A stretch of 64,000 nucleotides of DNA from Stenoxybacter acetivorans DSM 19021 (GTDB taxonomy: Bacteria > Pseudomonadota > Gammaproteobacteria > Burkholderiales > Neisseriaceae). The notes under the pieces are model-generated. The model saw only the letters and a list, made by a program, of their open reading frames with translations. It was not told the DNA's origin and made no database searches. Where the stretch lies: assembly GCF_000745895.1 (NCBI RefSeq), contig NZ_KN050771.1, forward strand, positions 16,897 through 80,896, read 5' to 3'. Position numbers and translations under genes: made by a program. Shown piece by piece: positions 17,904 through 27,139 of the stretch. How positions within the stretch are numbered: position 1 is the stretch's first letter; each line of letters opens with the position of its first letter.

Positions 17904-19316
17904 TCAGACAGCTTGTTTGACAACATCGGTCTTTACTTTTTTGGTGTGTATCTTAGGCAATAAAAAATGCATTACCAAACCGTGCGGCTGACGGTTTTCG
18001 GCAAAAATTTTACCGTTGTGTTTTTCAATAATGTGTTTTGTCAGTGCCAGCCCCAAGCCGGTGCCGGGTTTATTGGCACTGCTGTCTGCACGGTAAAATG
18101 TGGCAAAAATATGCGGCAATTGCCCGGGTGGCACACCGGGACCATCATCGGCAACATCAACCGTCCATTGTTGTTTGTTATTGTTTTTCAAGACAACGCT
18201 GATGGTGCTGTGCGACGGGCTGTAAGCAATCGCGTTGCGAATCACATTGTCAAAAGCGCGGTAAAGGTAATTTTCATTGCCGTCAATATAGGCTTCCTGC
18301 GTGATTTCACTGTGAAACGCCAATTGCTGATTATTTTTTTGTGCCAATGCCTGATTGTCGTCCACAACTTGCTGCAAAAACGGAATGAGTGCCAAATGCT
18401 CTTTATCGGCAAACACATCAATGGTTTCCAAGCGCGACAGGGTGAGCAATTCATCAACCAAGCCGTTCATACGCATAAGCTCGGTTTCCAAACGATTCAA
18501 ATGCTGCTCCTGTTTTTCCGGCTGCACTTGCACCAAACCCAAAATTGCTTGCATACGTGCCAAGGGCGATCGCATTTCATGCGATACGTGATGCAATAAA
18601 TGCCGTTCTTTTTCAACCAAATTTTGCAGTTTCCCCGCCATAAGGTCGAATTGTGTGGCAAGTTCTTCCAATTCATCGCGGCGATCAACCAGCCGATGCG
18701 CCACCCGCGTTTTTAAATCACCGCTGGCAAGCTGTTTCATGCCTTGAGATAAAATGTGTATCGGGCGGGTGATGTAACTTGCCAAAATATACGCAATCAC
18801 CAAACCGGCAATCACAACACTCACCAAAAGAATGAGTTCATGCCAAATGGGTGCAAAGGACAGTCCGGGAATCACAAAAAAAGTGGGTACTGACAATGCT
18901 TGTTTTTGCTGCCAATTGCGCAGAAAAAAAAGATATTCCTCACCCAAGCGGCTATACCCAATTTGAACCAGTGGCGAATCGGGGTTTACGAGTGCATATT
19001 CTCGGGCTTCCTGAATATTTTGTTTGCTAACGGGTCTATTCAAAAGATCAACACCGTTATCACCCACAACCACATACAGGCTATCGCCGCCTGCCGTATC
19101 GCTCCATTCATTCAAGCGATCCACAACACCGGTATCACCACGCAGATAAAATGCGGAAACGGCACTGCGCAGCAACTCCGTTTCAAATTCACGTTGTTGT
19201 TTGAATTGACTTTCCGCCAGTATGTTTTGCACCAGCCAAAAAGAAAAGCAAACCACAAAAATGGCGCAAATAATCACGGCGCAAAAAGTGGTGAAGATGC
19301 GTTGGAAAAGTTTCAT
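17904..19316 (-). CDS. misS: sensor histidine kinase, MisS/CpxA-like
   Basis: A 470-aa membrane-bound histidine kinase. There is a membrane segment at residues 7-33 and a periplasmic sensor loop to about 150. A second membrane segment at about 155-180 is followed by a HAMP domain (RPIHILSQGMKQLASGDL). The H-box HHVSHEMRSPLARMQ near residue 245 contains the phosphorylated histidine. The ATPase domain shows N-box NVIRNAIAYS, DDGPGVPP and GTGLGLAL. In Neisseria the MisRS/CpxRA system responds to envelope stress. The response-regulator gene lies upstream, separated by an unusually long 254-bp gap. Confidence 0.88.
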   Translation of the reverse strand: MKLFQRIFTTFCAVIICAIFVVCFSFWLVQNILAESQFKQQREFETELLRSAVSAFYLRGDTGVVDRLNEWSDTAGGDSLYVVVGDNGVDLLNRPVSKQNIQEAREYALVNPDSPLVQIGYSRLGEEYLFFLRNWQQKQALSVPTFFVIPGLSFAPIWHELILLVSVVIAGLVIAYILASYITRPIHILSQGMKQLASGDLKTRVAHRLVDRRDELEELATQFDLMAGKLQNLVEKERHLLHHVSHEMRSPLARMQAILGLVQVQPEKQEQHLNRLETELMRMNGLVDELLTLSRLETIDVFADKEHLALIPFLQQVVDDNQALAQKNNQQLAFHSEITQEAYIDGNENYLYRAFDNVIRNAIAYSPSHSTISVVLKNNNKQQWTVDVADDGPGVPPGQLPHIFATFYRADSSANKPGTGLGLALTKHIIEKHNGKIFAENRQPHGLVMHFLLPKIHTKKVKTDVVKQAV

Positions 19317-19570
19317 GATACGGAAATAGGGCTAAACAGCAATTACAAGGAAACGACACACCAATGCAACAAGCTCATTAAGACACTGAGCGATAAACAA
19401 TTGGGTGCCGTGTGTTCGCACCCTGCCACGCAATAATGGCGTGGACGACCACTGATATTTTGGCTGCATCAGCATAAATTTACGGACATCATCAACAATC
19501 GTTAATGCGATTGGAACGAGCAATTTCTGAGCGGCATCAATTCGAGAAATCAGTCAAGACGAAATCGGAT

Positions 19571-20248
19571 TTATTCTTTAACAAACAAATATCCCAGCCC
19601 GCGCACGGTTTGAATCAACCGAGGATCGCCCAATTTATGGCGGATACTGGAAATATGCACATCAATACTGCGATCAAATTTCGCCAGCTTGCGATCCAGC
19701 GCATCTTCCGACAGACTTTCTTTGCTCACCACTTGTCCTGCGTGGCGAATCAGCACTTCCAGTAAATTGAATTCGGTGCTGGTTAATTCCAAAATTTCAT
19801 TGTTTAAAGTGGCTTGACGCTTGGCGGGAAACAAAGTAACACCGCTGGCTGAAATACTGCCCACCGCACTGCCTGAATTGATGGGCTGCTGCACGCGGCG
19901 CAAAATGGCGTTAATGCGCGCCTGCAATTCACGCGGCTGGCAAGGTTTGGGAACATAATCGTCCGCACCCATTTCCAAGCCGATGATGCGATCGATGTCA
20001 TCACCTTTGGCAGTGAGCATAATCACAGGAATTCTGCTGGTCATGCGCACTTCTTTCAGGACATCTAAGCCATTTTTCCTGGGCATCATGGAATCCAAAA
20101 CCACCACGTCATAATGACCCGATAAAATTTCATGGACCCCTGATTCTCCGTCCCCGACACTGCTGACATCTAAGCCGCTTGAGCGCAGATATTCCGTTAA
20201 TAATTCAGTAAGCTCTTGATCATCATCAACCAATAAAACACGATTCAT
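19571..20248 (-). CDS. misR: OmpR-family response regulator, MisR/CpxR-like
   Basis: A 225-aa two-domain regulator. The receiver domain has the acidic pocket at D8-D10, the phosphoacceptor D52 in VVVLDSMMP, T80 in MLTAKGDD and K102 in PKPCQPRE. A winged-helix DNA-binding domain follows (ELTSTEFNLLEVLIRHAG, then SIDVHISSIRHKLGDP and TVRGLGYLF). The sequence is very close to the meningococcal MisR pattern. With the downstream kinase it forms a two-component system. AAAGGAG precedes the ATG. Confidence 0.9.
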   Translation of the reverse strand: MNRVLLVDDDQELTELLTEYLRSSGLDVSSVGDGESGVHEILSGHYDVVVLDSMMPRKNGLDVLKEVRMTSRIPVIMLTAKGDDIDRIIGLEMGADDYVPKPCQPRELQARINAILRRVQQPINSGSAVGSISASGVTLFPAKRQATLNNEILELTSTEFNLLEVLIRHAGQVVSKESLSEDALDRKLAKFDRSIDVHISSIRHKLGDPRLIQTVRGLGYLFVKE

Positions 20249-20653
20249 GGCTATTCCTCAAAAGGAGTAATTGAAGATGGTTAATAATTCCCCCAGTCCT
20301 AACACAATCCGAATACATTATTTTCATGTACCTGAGTTTATGATCGGTTTTACATTGTGGCACAAATTAACCTAAAAACAACTTGATTTTATGCAAAATA
20401 AAGTCAAGTTGTCTGAAAATACATTGATACAGAAAACCGCTCATTTTGCGGGTATAACATTAACAATCTATTCTAAAATACACCAGCCGTCAAAAAAAAT
20501 CTGCTGATACAATGCTTCAGGCAGCCTGAAATTCACAATATTTACCCAAAACGAGCAGCGGCAAACCGTACGGTAATCTGAATTTTACAACCGCATATCA
20601 TTTCAAAGACAGCTTGCCGCAAATTCACGCCAAACAATTTAAGCAAGTGCGCC
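20249..20653. other. intergenic region between pgm and misR
   Basis: Contains the misR promoter region, an uptake sequence whose two arms overlap as TTCAGGCAGCCTGAA near 20518, and a 49-codon open stretch (about 20533-20682, plus strand) without a start codon. The stretch overlaps the end of the neighbouring gene. I could not connect that frame to a family. Confidence 0.4.
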
Positions 20654-22039
20654 TCACCAACGCAATGCCGGATTCCGTGTAATCACTTCTTTAAACTGCG
20701 CTTGAATTCGTGCCAGAGCCGCTTCACTATCGGCTTCAAAGCGCAACACCAATACCGGCGTGGTGTTGGAAGCGCGCATTAAACCGAAACCATCGGCAAA
20801 CTCCACGCGCAAGCCATCAATGGTGATTCGGCTTTGTTCACCTACAAAGCGGGCTTGCTTCGCCAATTCTTCAATCACGACATGCCCCGATAAACCCTCG
20901 GGCACATCAATATTGATTTCGGGCGTGGAAACGCTGTTGGGCAGCGCATTTAATACATCTGACGGCACATCGGCGGCAGACAAAATTTCCAAGAGCCGCG
21001 CGCCCGCATACAAACCGTCGTCAAAGCCAAACCAGCGTTCTTTAAAAAACACATGCCCGCTCATTTCACCCGCCAGCAATGCACCATGCTGTTTGATCGC
21101 GGCTTTGATAAAACTGTGTCCGGTTTTACTCATCAAAGGTTTGCCGCCATGCTGTTCAATCCACGGTGTCAGCAGACGCGTGGATTTTACATCAAAAATC
21201 ACCGTCGTCCCCGCATTGCGGCTGAGTACATCGGCGGCGAACAACATCAATTGGCGGTCGGGATAAATAATTTGTCCGTCTTTGGTAACCACGCCCAAGC
21301 GGTCGCCGTCGCCGTCAAATGCCAAACCGATTTCCGCATCACTTTTGCGCAAGGCTTGAATCAAATCCTGTAAATTAGCGGCTTTGGCGGGGTCAGGGTG
21401 GTGATTTGGAAAGTGTCCGTCCACATCACAGAATAATTCGGTTACTTCACAGCCCAAAGCACGGTATAAATCACCGGCAAACGCACCCGCCACGCCATTA
21501 CCCGCATCAACGGCAATTTTCATCGGGCGTTTGAGTTTAATATGATCGGCAATGTGTTTGATGTATTCGTCAGCAATATTTAATTTGGAAACGGCAGCAG
21601 GCACAGCGGCTTTGAGCAGCAAATCACCAGCTTCAATGCGTTTGTACAAGGCTTGAATATCATCACCTGCCAAGGTGTCGTGCGCCAGCATCATTTTAAA
21701 GCCGTTGTATTCCGGCGGATTGTGGCTGCCGGTAATCATCACGCCGCTGCCGCCGCAATGCTGTATGGCAGCAAAATACAGCATCGGCGTGGCAACCATG
21801 CCCGCATCGGCTGCCTGAATGCCGCTGTCGGTGATGCCGCTGATTAAGGCTTCTGCCAGCTGCGGACCGGATAACCGCCCGTCACGCCCGACAGCAATCA
21901 CCGATGCACCGCGCTGTGCCGCTTCAGCAGCCAAGGCTCGCCCGATTTGGTAGGCGGTATCAACGGTGAGGGTTTTACCGACAACGCCGCGAATGTCGTA
22001 GGCTTTGAAAATACTTGAGTCTATGGTTGATGCCTTCAT
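20654..22039 (-). CDS. pgm: phosphomannomutase/phosphoglucomutase
   Basis: A 461-aa alpha-D-phosphohexomutase of the AlgC/ManB type. It interconverts glucose- or mannose-1- and 6-phosphates for LPS, capsule or glycogen precursors. Visible are FKAYDIRGVVG at the start, the phosphoserine loop VMITGSHNPPEYNGFK near residue 106, the metal-binding loop LAFDGDGDRLGVV and the sugar-binding GEMSGHVFFKERWFGFDDG. The start at 22039 (MKASTIDSS) is preceded by AGAG and matches the family, whereas an upstream in-frame extension of 45 residues looks noncoding. Confidence 0.92.
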   Translation of the reverse strand: MKASTIDSSIFKAYDIRGVVGKTLTVDTAYQIGRALAAEAAQRGASVIAVGRDGRLSGPQLAEALISGITDSGIQAADAGMVATPMLYFAAIQHCGGSGVMITGSHNPPEYNGFKMMLAHDTLAGDDIQALYKRIEAGDLLLKAAVPAAVSKLNIADEYIKHIADHIKLKRPMKIAVDAGNGVAGAFAGDLYRALGCEVTELFCDVDGHFPNHHPDPAKAANLQDLIQALRKSDAEIGLAFDGDGDRLGVVTKDGQIIYPDRQLMLFAADVLSRNAGTTVIFDVKSTRLLTPWIEQHGGKPLMSKTGHSFIKAAIKQHGALLAGEMSGHVFFKERWFGFDDGLYAGARLLEILSAADVPSDVLNALPNSVSTPEINIDVPEGLSGHVVIEELAKQARFVGEQSRITIDGLRVEFADGFGLMRASNTTPVLVLRFEADSEAALARIQAQFKEVITRNPALRW

Positions 22040-22151
22040 TTTTTTCTCTGTTTTGTGGTGCTGGATATGGCGATTTCGCACAGTCAATAGCAATTTCAGA
22101 GGTAAGGTGGTTGTTTGGTTCGACACTTTTCTCATCAAAGGAAAATGAATA

Positions 22152-22514
22152 ATGAACGACAAACACCTGCCCAAGACAGAACGATACCAGATTTACAGCC
22201 TTTTGAAAGCAGGATTATCACAAAACCAAATCACTTGCCAATCAAATCACCGTGTTTCTGCCATTTGCCGTGAGTTGACGCATTATCAAAGGTAACGAAA
22301 CTGCTGCTCAAAACAGGTTCATCAGGTGCATCAACAGCATCAGCAACAGCTGTTCCAAAAAGCACGAAAAAGACACCCTAAGTAATTGATTGGGTTGAAT
22401 GCTTGATTACCCAACAACCGAGCTTTCCTCAGGTGGTCTGCTATTTGGCTTTACACAAACAAACCAAGCCACATCATAAGACTGCTTACCAATGGCTCTA
22501 TACGGATAAATTTT
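22152..22514 (+). pseudogene. IS30-family transposase remnant
   Basis: An ATG-led frame resembling the IS30 N-terminal helix-turn-helix (LPKTERYQIYSLLKAGLSQN, then VSAICRELT) breaks after about 45 codons. After a frame change a second piece matches the middle of IS30 transposases (QPSFPQVVCYLALHKQT, then TAYQWLYTDK). The catalytic DDE domain is missing. The fragment ends at the 3' end of the EamA gene. Confidence 0.7.
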
Positions 22515-22528
22515 ATCTATTTGTATTT

Positions 22529-23440
22529 TCAATTATCTTTATCATGCTCTTCTTTTGGTTTTGTATTAATCTTTGTCATGATAAAGCCAAATAATATAAC
22601 GATAAAATACAGAATAAATTCAAAATTAATATTTGAAGCTGATTCAAACATTGATGAAAAAATAATAGCGAAAACCGGAAAAATTAAAAATACAAAAGAA
22701 ATAACAATCGGGCTTATCTTCTTCAGCAATTCAAAATAAGCAATAAAACCAATCACTGAGGCAAAAATACCCAAATAGACAGTAGCGAGAATTGATTTAG
22801 TGCTTATCTGATTAATATTTATCGATTCAAAAAATAAACTGGTTACCAACAACCCAATCCCAGCCAGCCCCAAAGGAATGGTATTCATTGCGATGGAGCT
22901 GACGCTTGCACCTGATTTTTTAACATAAACATAATAACCTGCGTGCATAATGGCTGCTGCAAATAAGGCAATGATGCCGATAATATTTTGAAACCCCAAT
23001 TCTTTGTGTTGAATCTTAATAATAAAATAAAACCCAATCAATCCTATTAAAATTCCCATAACCTGAAAAATATTAATCTTTTCTTTTAAAAGAAAATGAG
23101 AAAATATTAAAATCAATATTGGCATGGTACTGAAAATAAGTGCGGCAAGCCCTGAGGTTAAATACAGTTCACCATAATTAATCAGCGCATAAGGGAGAGA
23201 ATAATAAAAAACAGTTGCGATGCAATAAAATCGTATTTCTTCAGGCTTGGGGAAAATTTTGGTATGGGTTATTTTGGCTAAAAACAGAAAGGCGGGAAAT
23301 GCCACAATAAATCGTAAGGCAGAAGATAAAATGGGCGGAATACTTTCTACGCTGAATTTGATTGTTATCCATGTTGTTCCCCATGCCAGACAAACAATCA
23401 AAAAAAGGAAAGCTATTTTGAATTTATCAATGTTTATCAT
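22529..23440 (-). CDS. EamA/DMT-family transporter
   Basis: A 303-aa inner-membrane protein with ten predicted hydrophobic segments in two EamA repeats. Landmarks are WGTTWITIKFSVESIPP near residue 20, SGLAALIFSTMPILILIFS near 96 and YLGIFASVIGFIAYFELLKK near 220. Members export amino acids, metabolites or drugs. The gene is distinctly AT-rich, with many ATT, AAA and TTT codons compared with its neighbours, and lies beside IS30 debris, so recent acquisition is likely. The substrate cannot be predicted. Confidence 0.85.
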   Translation of the reverse strand: MINIDKFKIAFLFLIVCLAWGTTWITIKFSVESIPPILSSALRFIVAFPAFLFLAKITHTKIFPKPEEIRFYCIATVFYYSLPYALINYGELYLTSGLAALIFSTMPILILIFSHFLLKEKINIFQVMGILIGLIGFYFIIKIQHKELGFQNIIGIIALFAAAIMHAGYYVYVKKSGASVSSIAMNTIPLGLAGIGLLVTSLFFESININQISTKSILATVYLGIFASVIGFIAYFELLKKISPIVISFVFLIFPVFAIIFSSMFESASNINFEFILYFIVILFGFIMTKINTKPKEEHDKDN

Positions 23441-23494
23441 CAGTCTTCTCTATTACCATGATAATTATTCCGGAAATTATGCCGATAGCAAACA

Positions 23495-23531
23495 ATTCAG
23501 GCAGCCTGTGTTTAAATCAGGCTGCCTGAAT
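23495..23531 (-). terminator. DUS inverted pair after the esterase gene
   Basis: ATTCAGGCAGCCTG and CAGGCTGCCTGAAT form a 14-bp stem with a 9-base loop between the esterase stop and the EamA start. It probably acts as a terminator built from two uptake sequences. Confidence 0.6.
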
Positions 23532-23535
23532 ACAT

Positions 23536-24441
23536 TTACTTTTGACGGTTTCGGCGGATATTCTGCACAAATTCACCGCAACTTTTCACCGCTTCGGTAG
23601 CCACCGGATTGATGCTTGCCGACATTTGACCGCTGTGCCACAAATAATCATAAATTTCAAAGGTGAGTGGGACATTGGCTTCTTGTAATTTGTTTGCCAG
23701 CCGCTCAATTTGCGGCAATAAAATTTCTTCACGCCCCACTTGTAGCAATATCGGCGGCAAACCCGCTAAATCGGCATAAATCGGCGCAAATTCAGGATTG
23801 CGGTCTTCCGCTTCACCGCGATATGCCTGCGCACTCATGATGCCCCATAAAGGATTGATTACAGGATCAAACCGCCACGTCAAGCGGGTATCCATCGGTT
23901 CTACCCACGGCGACAGCAGAATTAAAGCAGCAGGCTGTTTTTGCTGTATTTGCAAACGTTTGGCAGCCGCCAGTGCCAAATTGCCGCCTGCGGAATCGCC
24001 TGCCAAAATCAGTTTACCCGCATCAATATTTAATGTTTGTAGTAATGACAACACCACCGCTTCCACATCATCTAACGCGGCGGGAAACGGGTGTTCGGGG
24101 GCAAGCCGATAATCAACACTGTAAATCGGCATTTGGCTTACCTTTGCCAAATGGCGGCACATCGGACGGTGGCTGGTAATCGAACCCGTTGTAAATCCGC
24201 CGCCGTGAAAAAAAGCAATCACCCCATCGTTTTGGCTGTTATCCGCATTAAAACAGCACACATCGCGGCCGGCAAAAGAATATTCGGTTTCCGATACACC
24301 ATCGGGCAATAAAAACGGTATGTGGCCAACGCTGTCTGCAACCGTGCGCTGCCACAGCAATGGTATCGCAGGATGATAAATGTGGTGATTGGTCAAGCCA
24401 ACACTGTATTTGCAACACTGCTGCCATAATTTTTGCAACAT
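23536..24441 (-). CDS. alpha/beta hydrolase, HSL-type esterase/lipase
   Basis: An approximately 301-aa member of the hormone-sensitive-lipase esterase family. The oxyanion-hole motif is FFHGGGFTTGS near residue 78 and the nucleophile elbow is AGDSAGGNLA near 147. YRLAPEHPFPAALDD is the family signature. The acid and histidine lie in the C-terminal third (VGREEILLPQ and YDYLWHSGQ). It hydrolyses short-chain acyl esters. Two ATG codons are six bases apart at 24447 and 24441. The second has the better spacing from AAGGA. No signal peptide was seen. Confidence 0.85.
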   Translation of the reverse strand: MLQKLWQQCCKYSVGLTNHHIYHPAIPLLWQRTVADSVGHIPFLLPDGVSETEYSFAGRDVCCFNADNSQNDGVIAFFHGGGFTTGSITSHRPMCRHLAKVSQMPIYSVDYRLAPEHPFPAALDDVEAVVLSLLQTLNIDAGKLILAGDSAGGNLALAAAKRLQIQQKQPAALILLSPWVEPMDTRLTWRFDPVINPLWGIMSAQAYRGEAEDRNPEFAPIYADLAGLPPILLQVGREEILLPQIERLANKLQEANVPLTFEIYDYLWHSGQMSASINPVATEAVKSCGEFVQNIRRNRQK

Positions 24442-24575
24442 TTGCATTTTCCTTATAATGAGTAAAAATCCAAACAACGGCTGCCTGAATTTTTACAGTG
24501 TTCGAGCGTGGTTAAATAGAATGGCTGAGGAATAATTGTATAATCACTTCGTTAAAAACCACTTAAAAAACCACC

Positions 24576-25175
24576 ATGCAGCCACTCTTATTTCCTTTGG
24601 ATTTCCACTTTAAAATCTTTACTCCGTCTAATGACTTCAATGTTTTCGATGCACAGAGACAACAAATTGCTTATACACGCCAGCAATTTTTCCGCATCAA
24701 AGAGGCAGTGGACGTATTCACCGACAACAGCCGCCGCGAAAAACGCTACACCATTCGTGCCGACCGCATCATTGATTTTAACGCCCGTTACACTATTTTT
24801 GACAATAAAAACACGGAGCTGGGGCAAATTCGCCGCCAAGGCATGAAATCGCTATGGCGAACACACTATAGCGTTTATGATACCCAATCACAATTGGTAT
24901 TGGACATTCAGGAAGCCAATCCTTGGATTGCCGTGTTAAATGGCTTGGTATCGGAAGTGCCCGTTTTGGGCTGGTTAAGCGGTTATTTTCTCAACCCAAA
25001 ATATGCCTTATTGGATTCACAAGGGCACGAACAATACCGCTTGAAAAAACAGGCTTCTTTCTGGGAACGCCGTTACCGTTTGGAAAAACACAGCAATAAA
25101 ACCGACATCACCTTGGATAATTTGGCAGCGGTCGCCTGCATGATGCTGGTACTGCAAGAGCGGCGTGACGGATAA
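24576..25175 (+). CDS. LURP-one/scramblase-like domain protein
   Basis: A 199-aa protein with the 12-stranded barrel pattern of the LURP-one-related/phospholipid-scramblase-like (YxjI) superfamily. Examples are FNVFDAQRQQIAYTRQQFFRIKEAV near residue 22, RYTIFDNKNTELGQIRR near 71 and ALLDSQGHEQYRLKKQASFWERRYRLEK near 145. One hydrophobic stretch (WIAVLNGLVSEVPVLGWLSGYFL) lies in the middle. Bacterial members have no established function. It is divergent from the esterase gene and stands alone. Confidence 0.7.
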   Translation: MQPLLFPLDFHFKIFTPSNDFNVFDAQRQQIAYTRQQFFRIKEAVDVFTDNSRREKRYTIRADRIIDFNARYTIFDNKNTELGQIRRQGMKSLWRTHYSVYDTQSQLVLDIQEANPWIAVLNGLVSEVPVLGWLSGYFLNPKYALLDSQGHEQYRLKKQASFWERRYRLEKHSNKTDITLDNLAAVACMMLVLQERRDG

Positions 25176-25340
25176 TCCGATTGATTGACGTTTTACCATA
25201 ATCGTCATAAATCCATTTCGGGCTGCCTGAAAAACCCAGCCAAAACAATAGCCATTACTTATTTTTAAAACATTTTTTGATTCTTGCTTAATTTGGATAC
25301 CGCCGAATCAATTCAATATATTTTTTTACTGAGGAAATGC

Positions 25341-25364
25341 TGTGTTTTGCAGCCGCCATATTTT
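25341..25364 (+). repeat. duplicated 5' end of the aldehyde dehydrogenase gene, copy 1
   Basis: This 24-base segment, which starts TGTGTTTTGC and ends GCCATATTTT, is identical to 27139-27162, the start of the aldehyde dehydrogenase gene, and here follows GAGGAAA like a ribosome binding site. The frame then stops after GGATGGGAC. It looks like the original start of the gene, separated from its body by the 1.8-kb insertion that follows. Confidence 0.7.
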
Positions 25365-25414
25365 GGATGGGACATGACAACCAAACAAGGCATTAAAATG
25401 TCTGAAAAGGAGTC

Positions 25415-25737
25415 ATGGCAATGGTTTGCAAGTACCAAAAAAGTTCGTCACTTTCTGATGCAAAAATGCGGCAAATTATCAAGTGTTTTTCGCTTGATTT
25501 AACTGCCTCTCAAACCGCAAAATTAACCGGAATCAGTCGTCAGTCAATCAATCGAATATACACAAAGATTAGGTTGCGAATTTTCACGTATTGTTTGCAA
25601 AATACGCCTTTCAACGGGGAATTAGAAGCTGATGAAAGTTACTTCGGTGCCAAGCGGGTGCGGTGCCGGTGGTAAAACCATTGTGTTCGGCTTACTTAAA
25701 CGTGATGGCTGCGTTTACACAGAAATTATCCCTGATG
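25415..25737 (+). pseudogene. IS1595-family (IS1016-like) transposase fragment
   Basis: The first frame reads KYQKSSSLSDAKMRQIIKCF, LTASQTAKLTGISRQSINR and ELEADESYFGAKRV, the helix-turn-helix and first catalytic DE region of IS1016-type transposases. After a small deletion it continues in another frame as GAGGKTIVFGLLKRDG and VYTEIIPDV, then ends abruptly at about 25737. The remaining catalytic residues are absent. The second part has become the N-terminus of the next open frame. Confidence 0.8.
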
Positions 25738-26792
25738 TATTGGTGCAGCATGGGCTTTTTGAACGCGCCTCCGGCGTACAGGAAATCGGAGATGAATGGC
25801 TGCGCGGCGTTTATTATCGGATCAGTGAGAAAGGTTGGGCTGAAACAAATTACAACACCAGAAAATCGGAAGATCCCTGTCTGAACTATGGAGAAAATGA
25901 ATTCATCAAAATCAATAACATCAAGAAAATCGACAGCAGTGGTTACGCCGTTACCATACAAACTGGAATATCAGATCCGGACAAAATTGCGGCATGGGCA
26001 ATGAATGCCGATGTGCAGACCGCTTTCCCTGAAATCAAACGTGCGCTTCAGGGCAAGGAAGAAGTGCTGTATATACAACCCGGCCTGCGTTTGTTTGATT
26101 CCATCGTAAAATTTTTTCAGCGTAATTCCTTTACGCTATCAAAACTAGATAGAAATAAAATTGAAGAAAAATTGGCGACAGGAACTTTTTCCTCATTTCA
26201 CGAACATATCGCCTACTTCAGTCTACCCTGGCCACCATATATTGACAATTATCTGGATAGATCAGAATACAGTGGCGTGATTTTTACCGACCCACCCCCA
26301 GAAATAAAACCTTATCAGGCTGCCATCAACAAACCAATCCGGCATTACATGGAACGCCTGGTTGACATTGGTGTTTTGCAAAAAACATTTGAGCAGAATT
26401 TACCACTATACCCCAATCATAATAATCCAGCGCGCGCGGATGGCGAAGTCTACCGATTGACGCCTTCCTATCGCGCCCGTATTGACGCTAGTAACAAAGG
26501 AGGAGGACGCCTGTATCTGGGTAAGCCTACAACGCAGTTACTTGTTCTTGAAATCAAACCCGAATACTCGCAGATGAACGTCACGGTGTATTATCGCCAA
26601 CGTCTGCGCTTTGAAAGTCCACCCTCATGGATGAAAGAGCCTTCCTTGCTGCGTGACTGGCCGGAGTTGGCACATAAGCTGGAAGGGATGGTTTGCGACG
26701 GCATTGTACATTACAACCGCGATACCGGAACCTTGAGTACAGCTGGTACCTATAGTACTTGCGCGACATTGTATGAAGAGAATGAGGGATAA
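25632..26792 (+). CDS. hypothetical protein fused to transposase remnant (386 codons)
   Basis: The frame starts inside the IS1016-like remnant, and its first 35 codons are transposase-derived. From about residue 36 (VLVQHGLFERASGVQEIGDE) it is a different protein of about 350 residues that I do not recognise. Visible features are WAETNYNTRKSEDPCLNYGEN, GYAVTIQTGISDPDKIAAWA, and a C-terminal half with YQAAINKPIRHYMERLVDIGVL and LKLEG-like regions but no membrane segment. The native N-terminus, possibly a lipoprotein signal, seems to have been replaced by the insertion. Whether it is expressed is doubtful. Confidence 0.5.
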   Translation: MKVTSVPSGCGAGGKTIVFGLLKRDGCVYTEIIPDVLVQHGLFERASGVQEIGDEWLRGVYYRISEKGWAETNYNTRKSEDPCLNYGENEFIKINNIKKIDSSGYAVTIQTGISDPDKIAAWAMNADVQTAFPEIKRALQGKEEVLYIQPGLRLFDSIVKFFQRNSFTLSKLDRNKIEEKLATGTFSSFHEHIAYFSLPWPPYIDNYLDRSEYSGVIFTDPPPEIKPYQAAINKPIRHYMERLVDIGVLQKTFEQNLPLYPNHNNPARADGEVYRLTPSYRARIDASNKGGGRLYLGKPTTQLLVLEIKPEYSQMNVTVYYRQRLRFESPPSWMKEPSLLRDWPELAHKLEGMVCDGIVHYNRDTGTLSTAGTYSTCATLYEENEG

Positions 26793-26794
26793 CA

Positions 26795-27004
26795 ATTATC
26801 AGTTTTTCGTCAGCAGCCGCCAATGCAGGGACGAAGCTTCGATCCACCCCGCCATACATGGGCATTTGATCTACCGGCATATTAAGTGCCTTCCGCCATC
26901 ACCGCTCCTTTGATGTCGGATATCAATGCACAGCCACTGAGCGTAATGATTAATAACGCCATTCCGGTAATGCGAACATTGAATGCTTTAGATAGAATTT
27001 TCAT
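26795..27004 (-). pseudogene. broken lipoprotein gene (TPR-lipoprotein-like N-terminus)
   Basis: On the minus strand ATG at 27004 with AAGGA upstream opens a lipoprotein signal peptide ending in the lipobox LSGC (TGMALLIITLSGCALISD). It stops at codon 41. One frame over, MPVDQMPMYGGVDRSFVPAL and AAADEKLI continue a conserved start seen in TPR-containing lipoproteins, then break off at about 26800 against the end of the previous frame. The gene carries a frameshift and has lost its body. Confidence 0.65.
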
Positions 27005-27139
27005 AAAAATAATTCCTTGCGGATAAATAGTATTTTATTTGAAGCAGCGCATGTATTTTCAGGCTGCCTGAAAAATAGCATGTGTTTCAGACAGTATTTT
27101 TGTATGATGATATTGTATTGATGAATACAAGGATAAATT

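Noticed and set aside
20533..20682. Open stretch (KTSSGKPYGNLNF...) overlapping the pgm 3' end
   Set aside because: No start codon in the stretch, no known family, and it overlaps a certain gene on the other strand.
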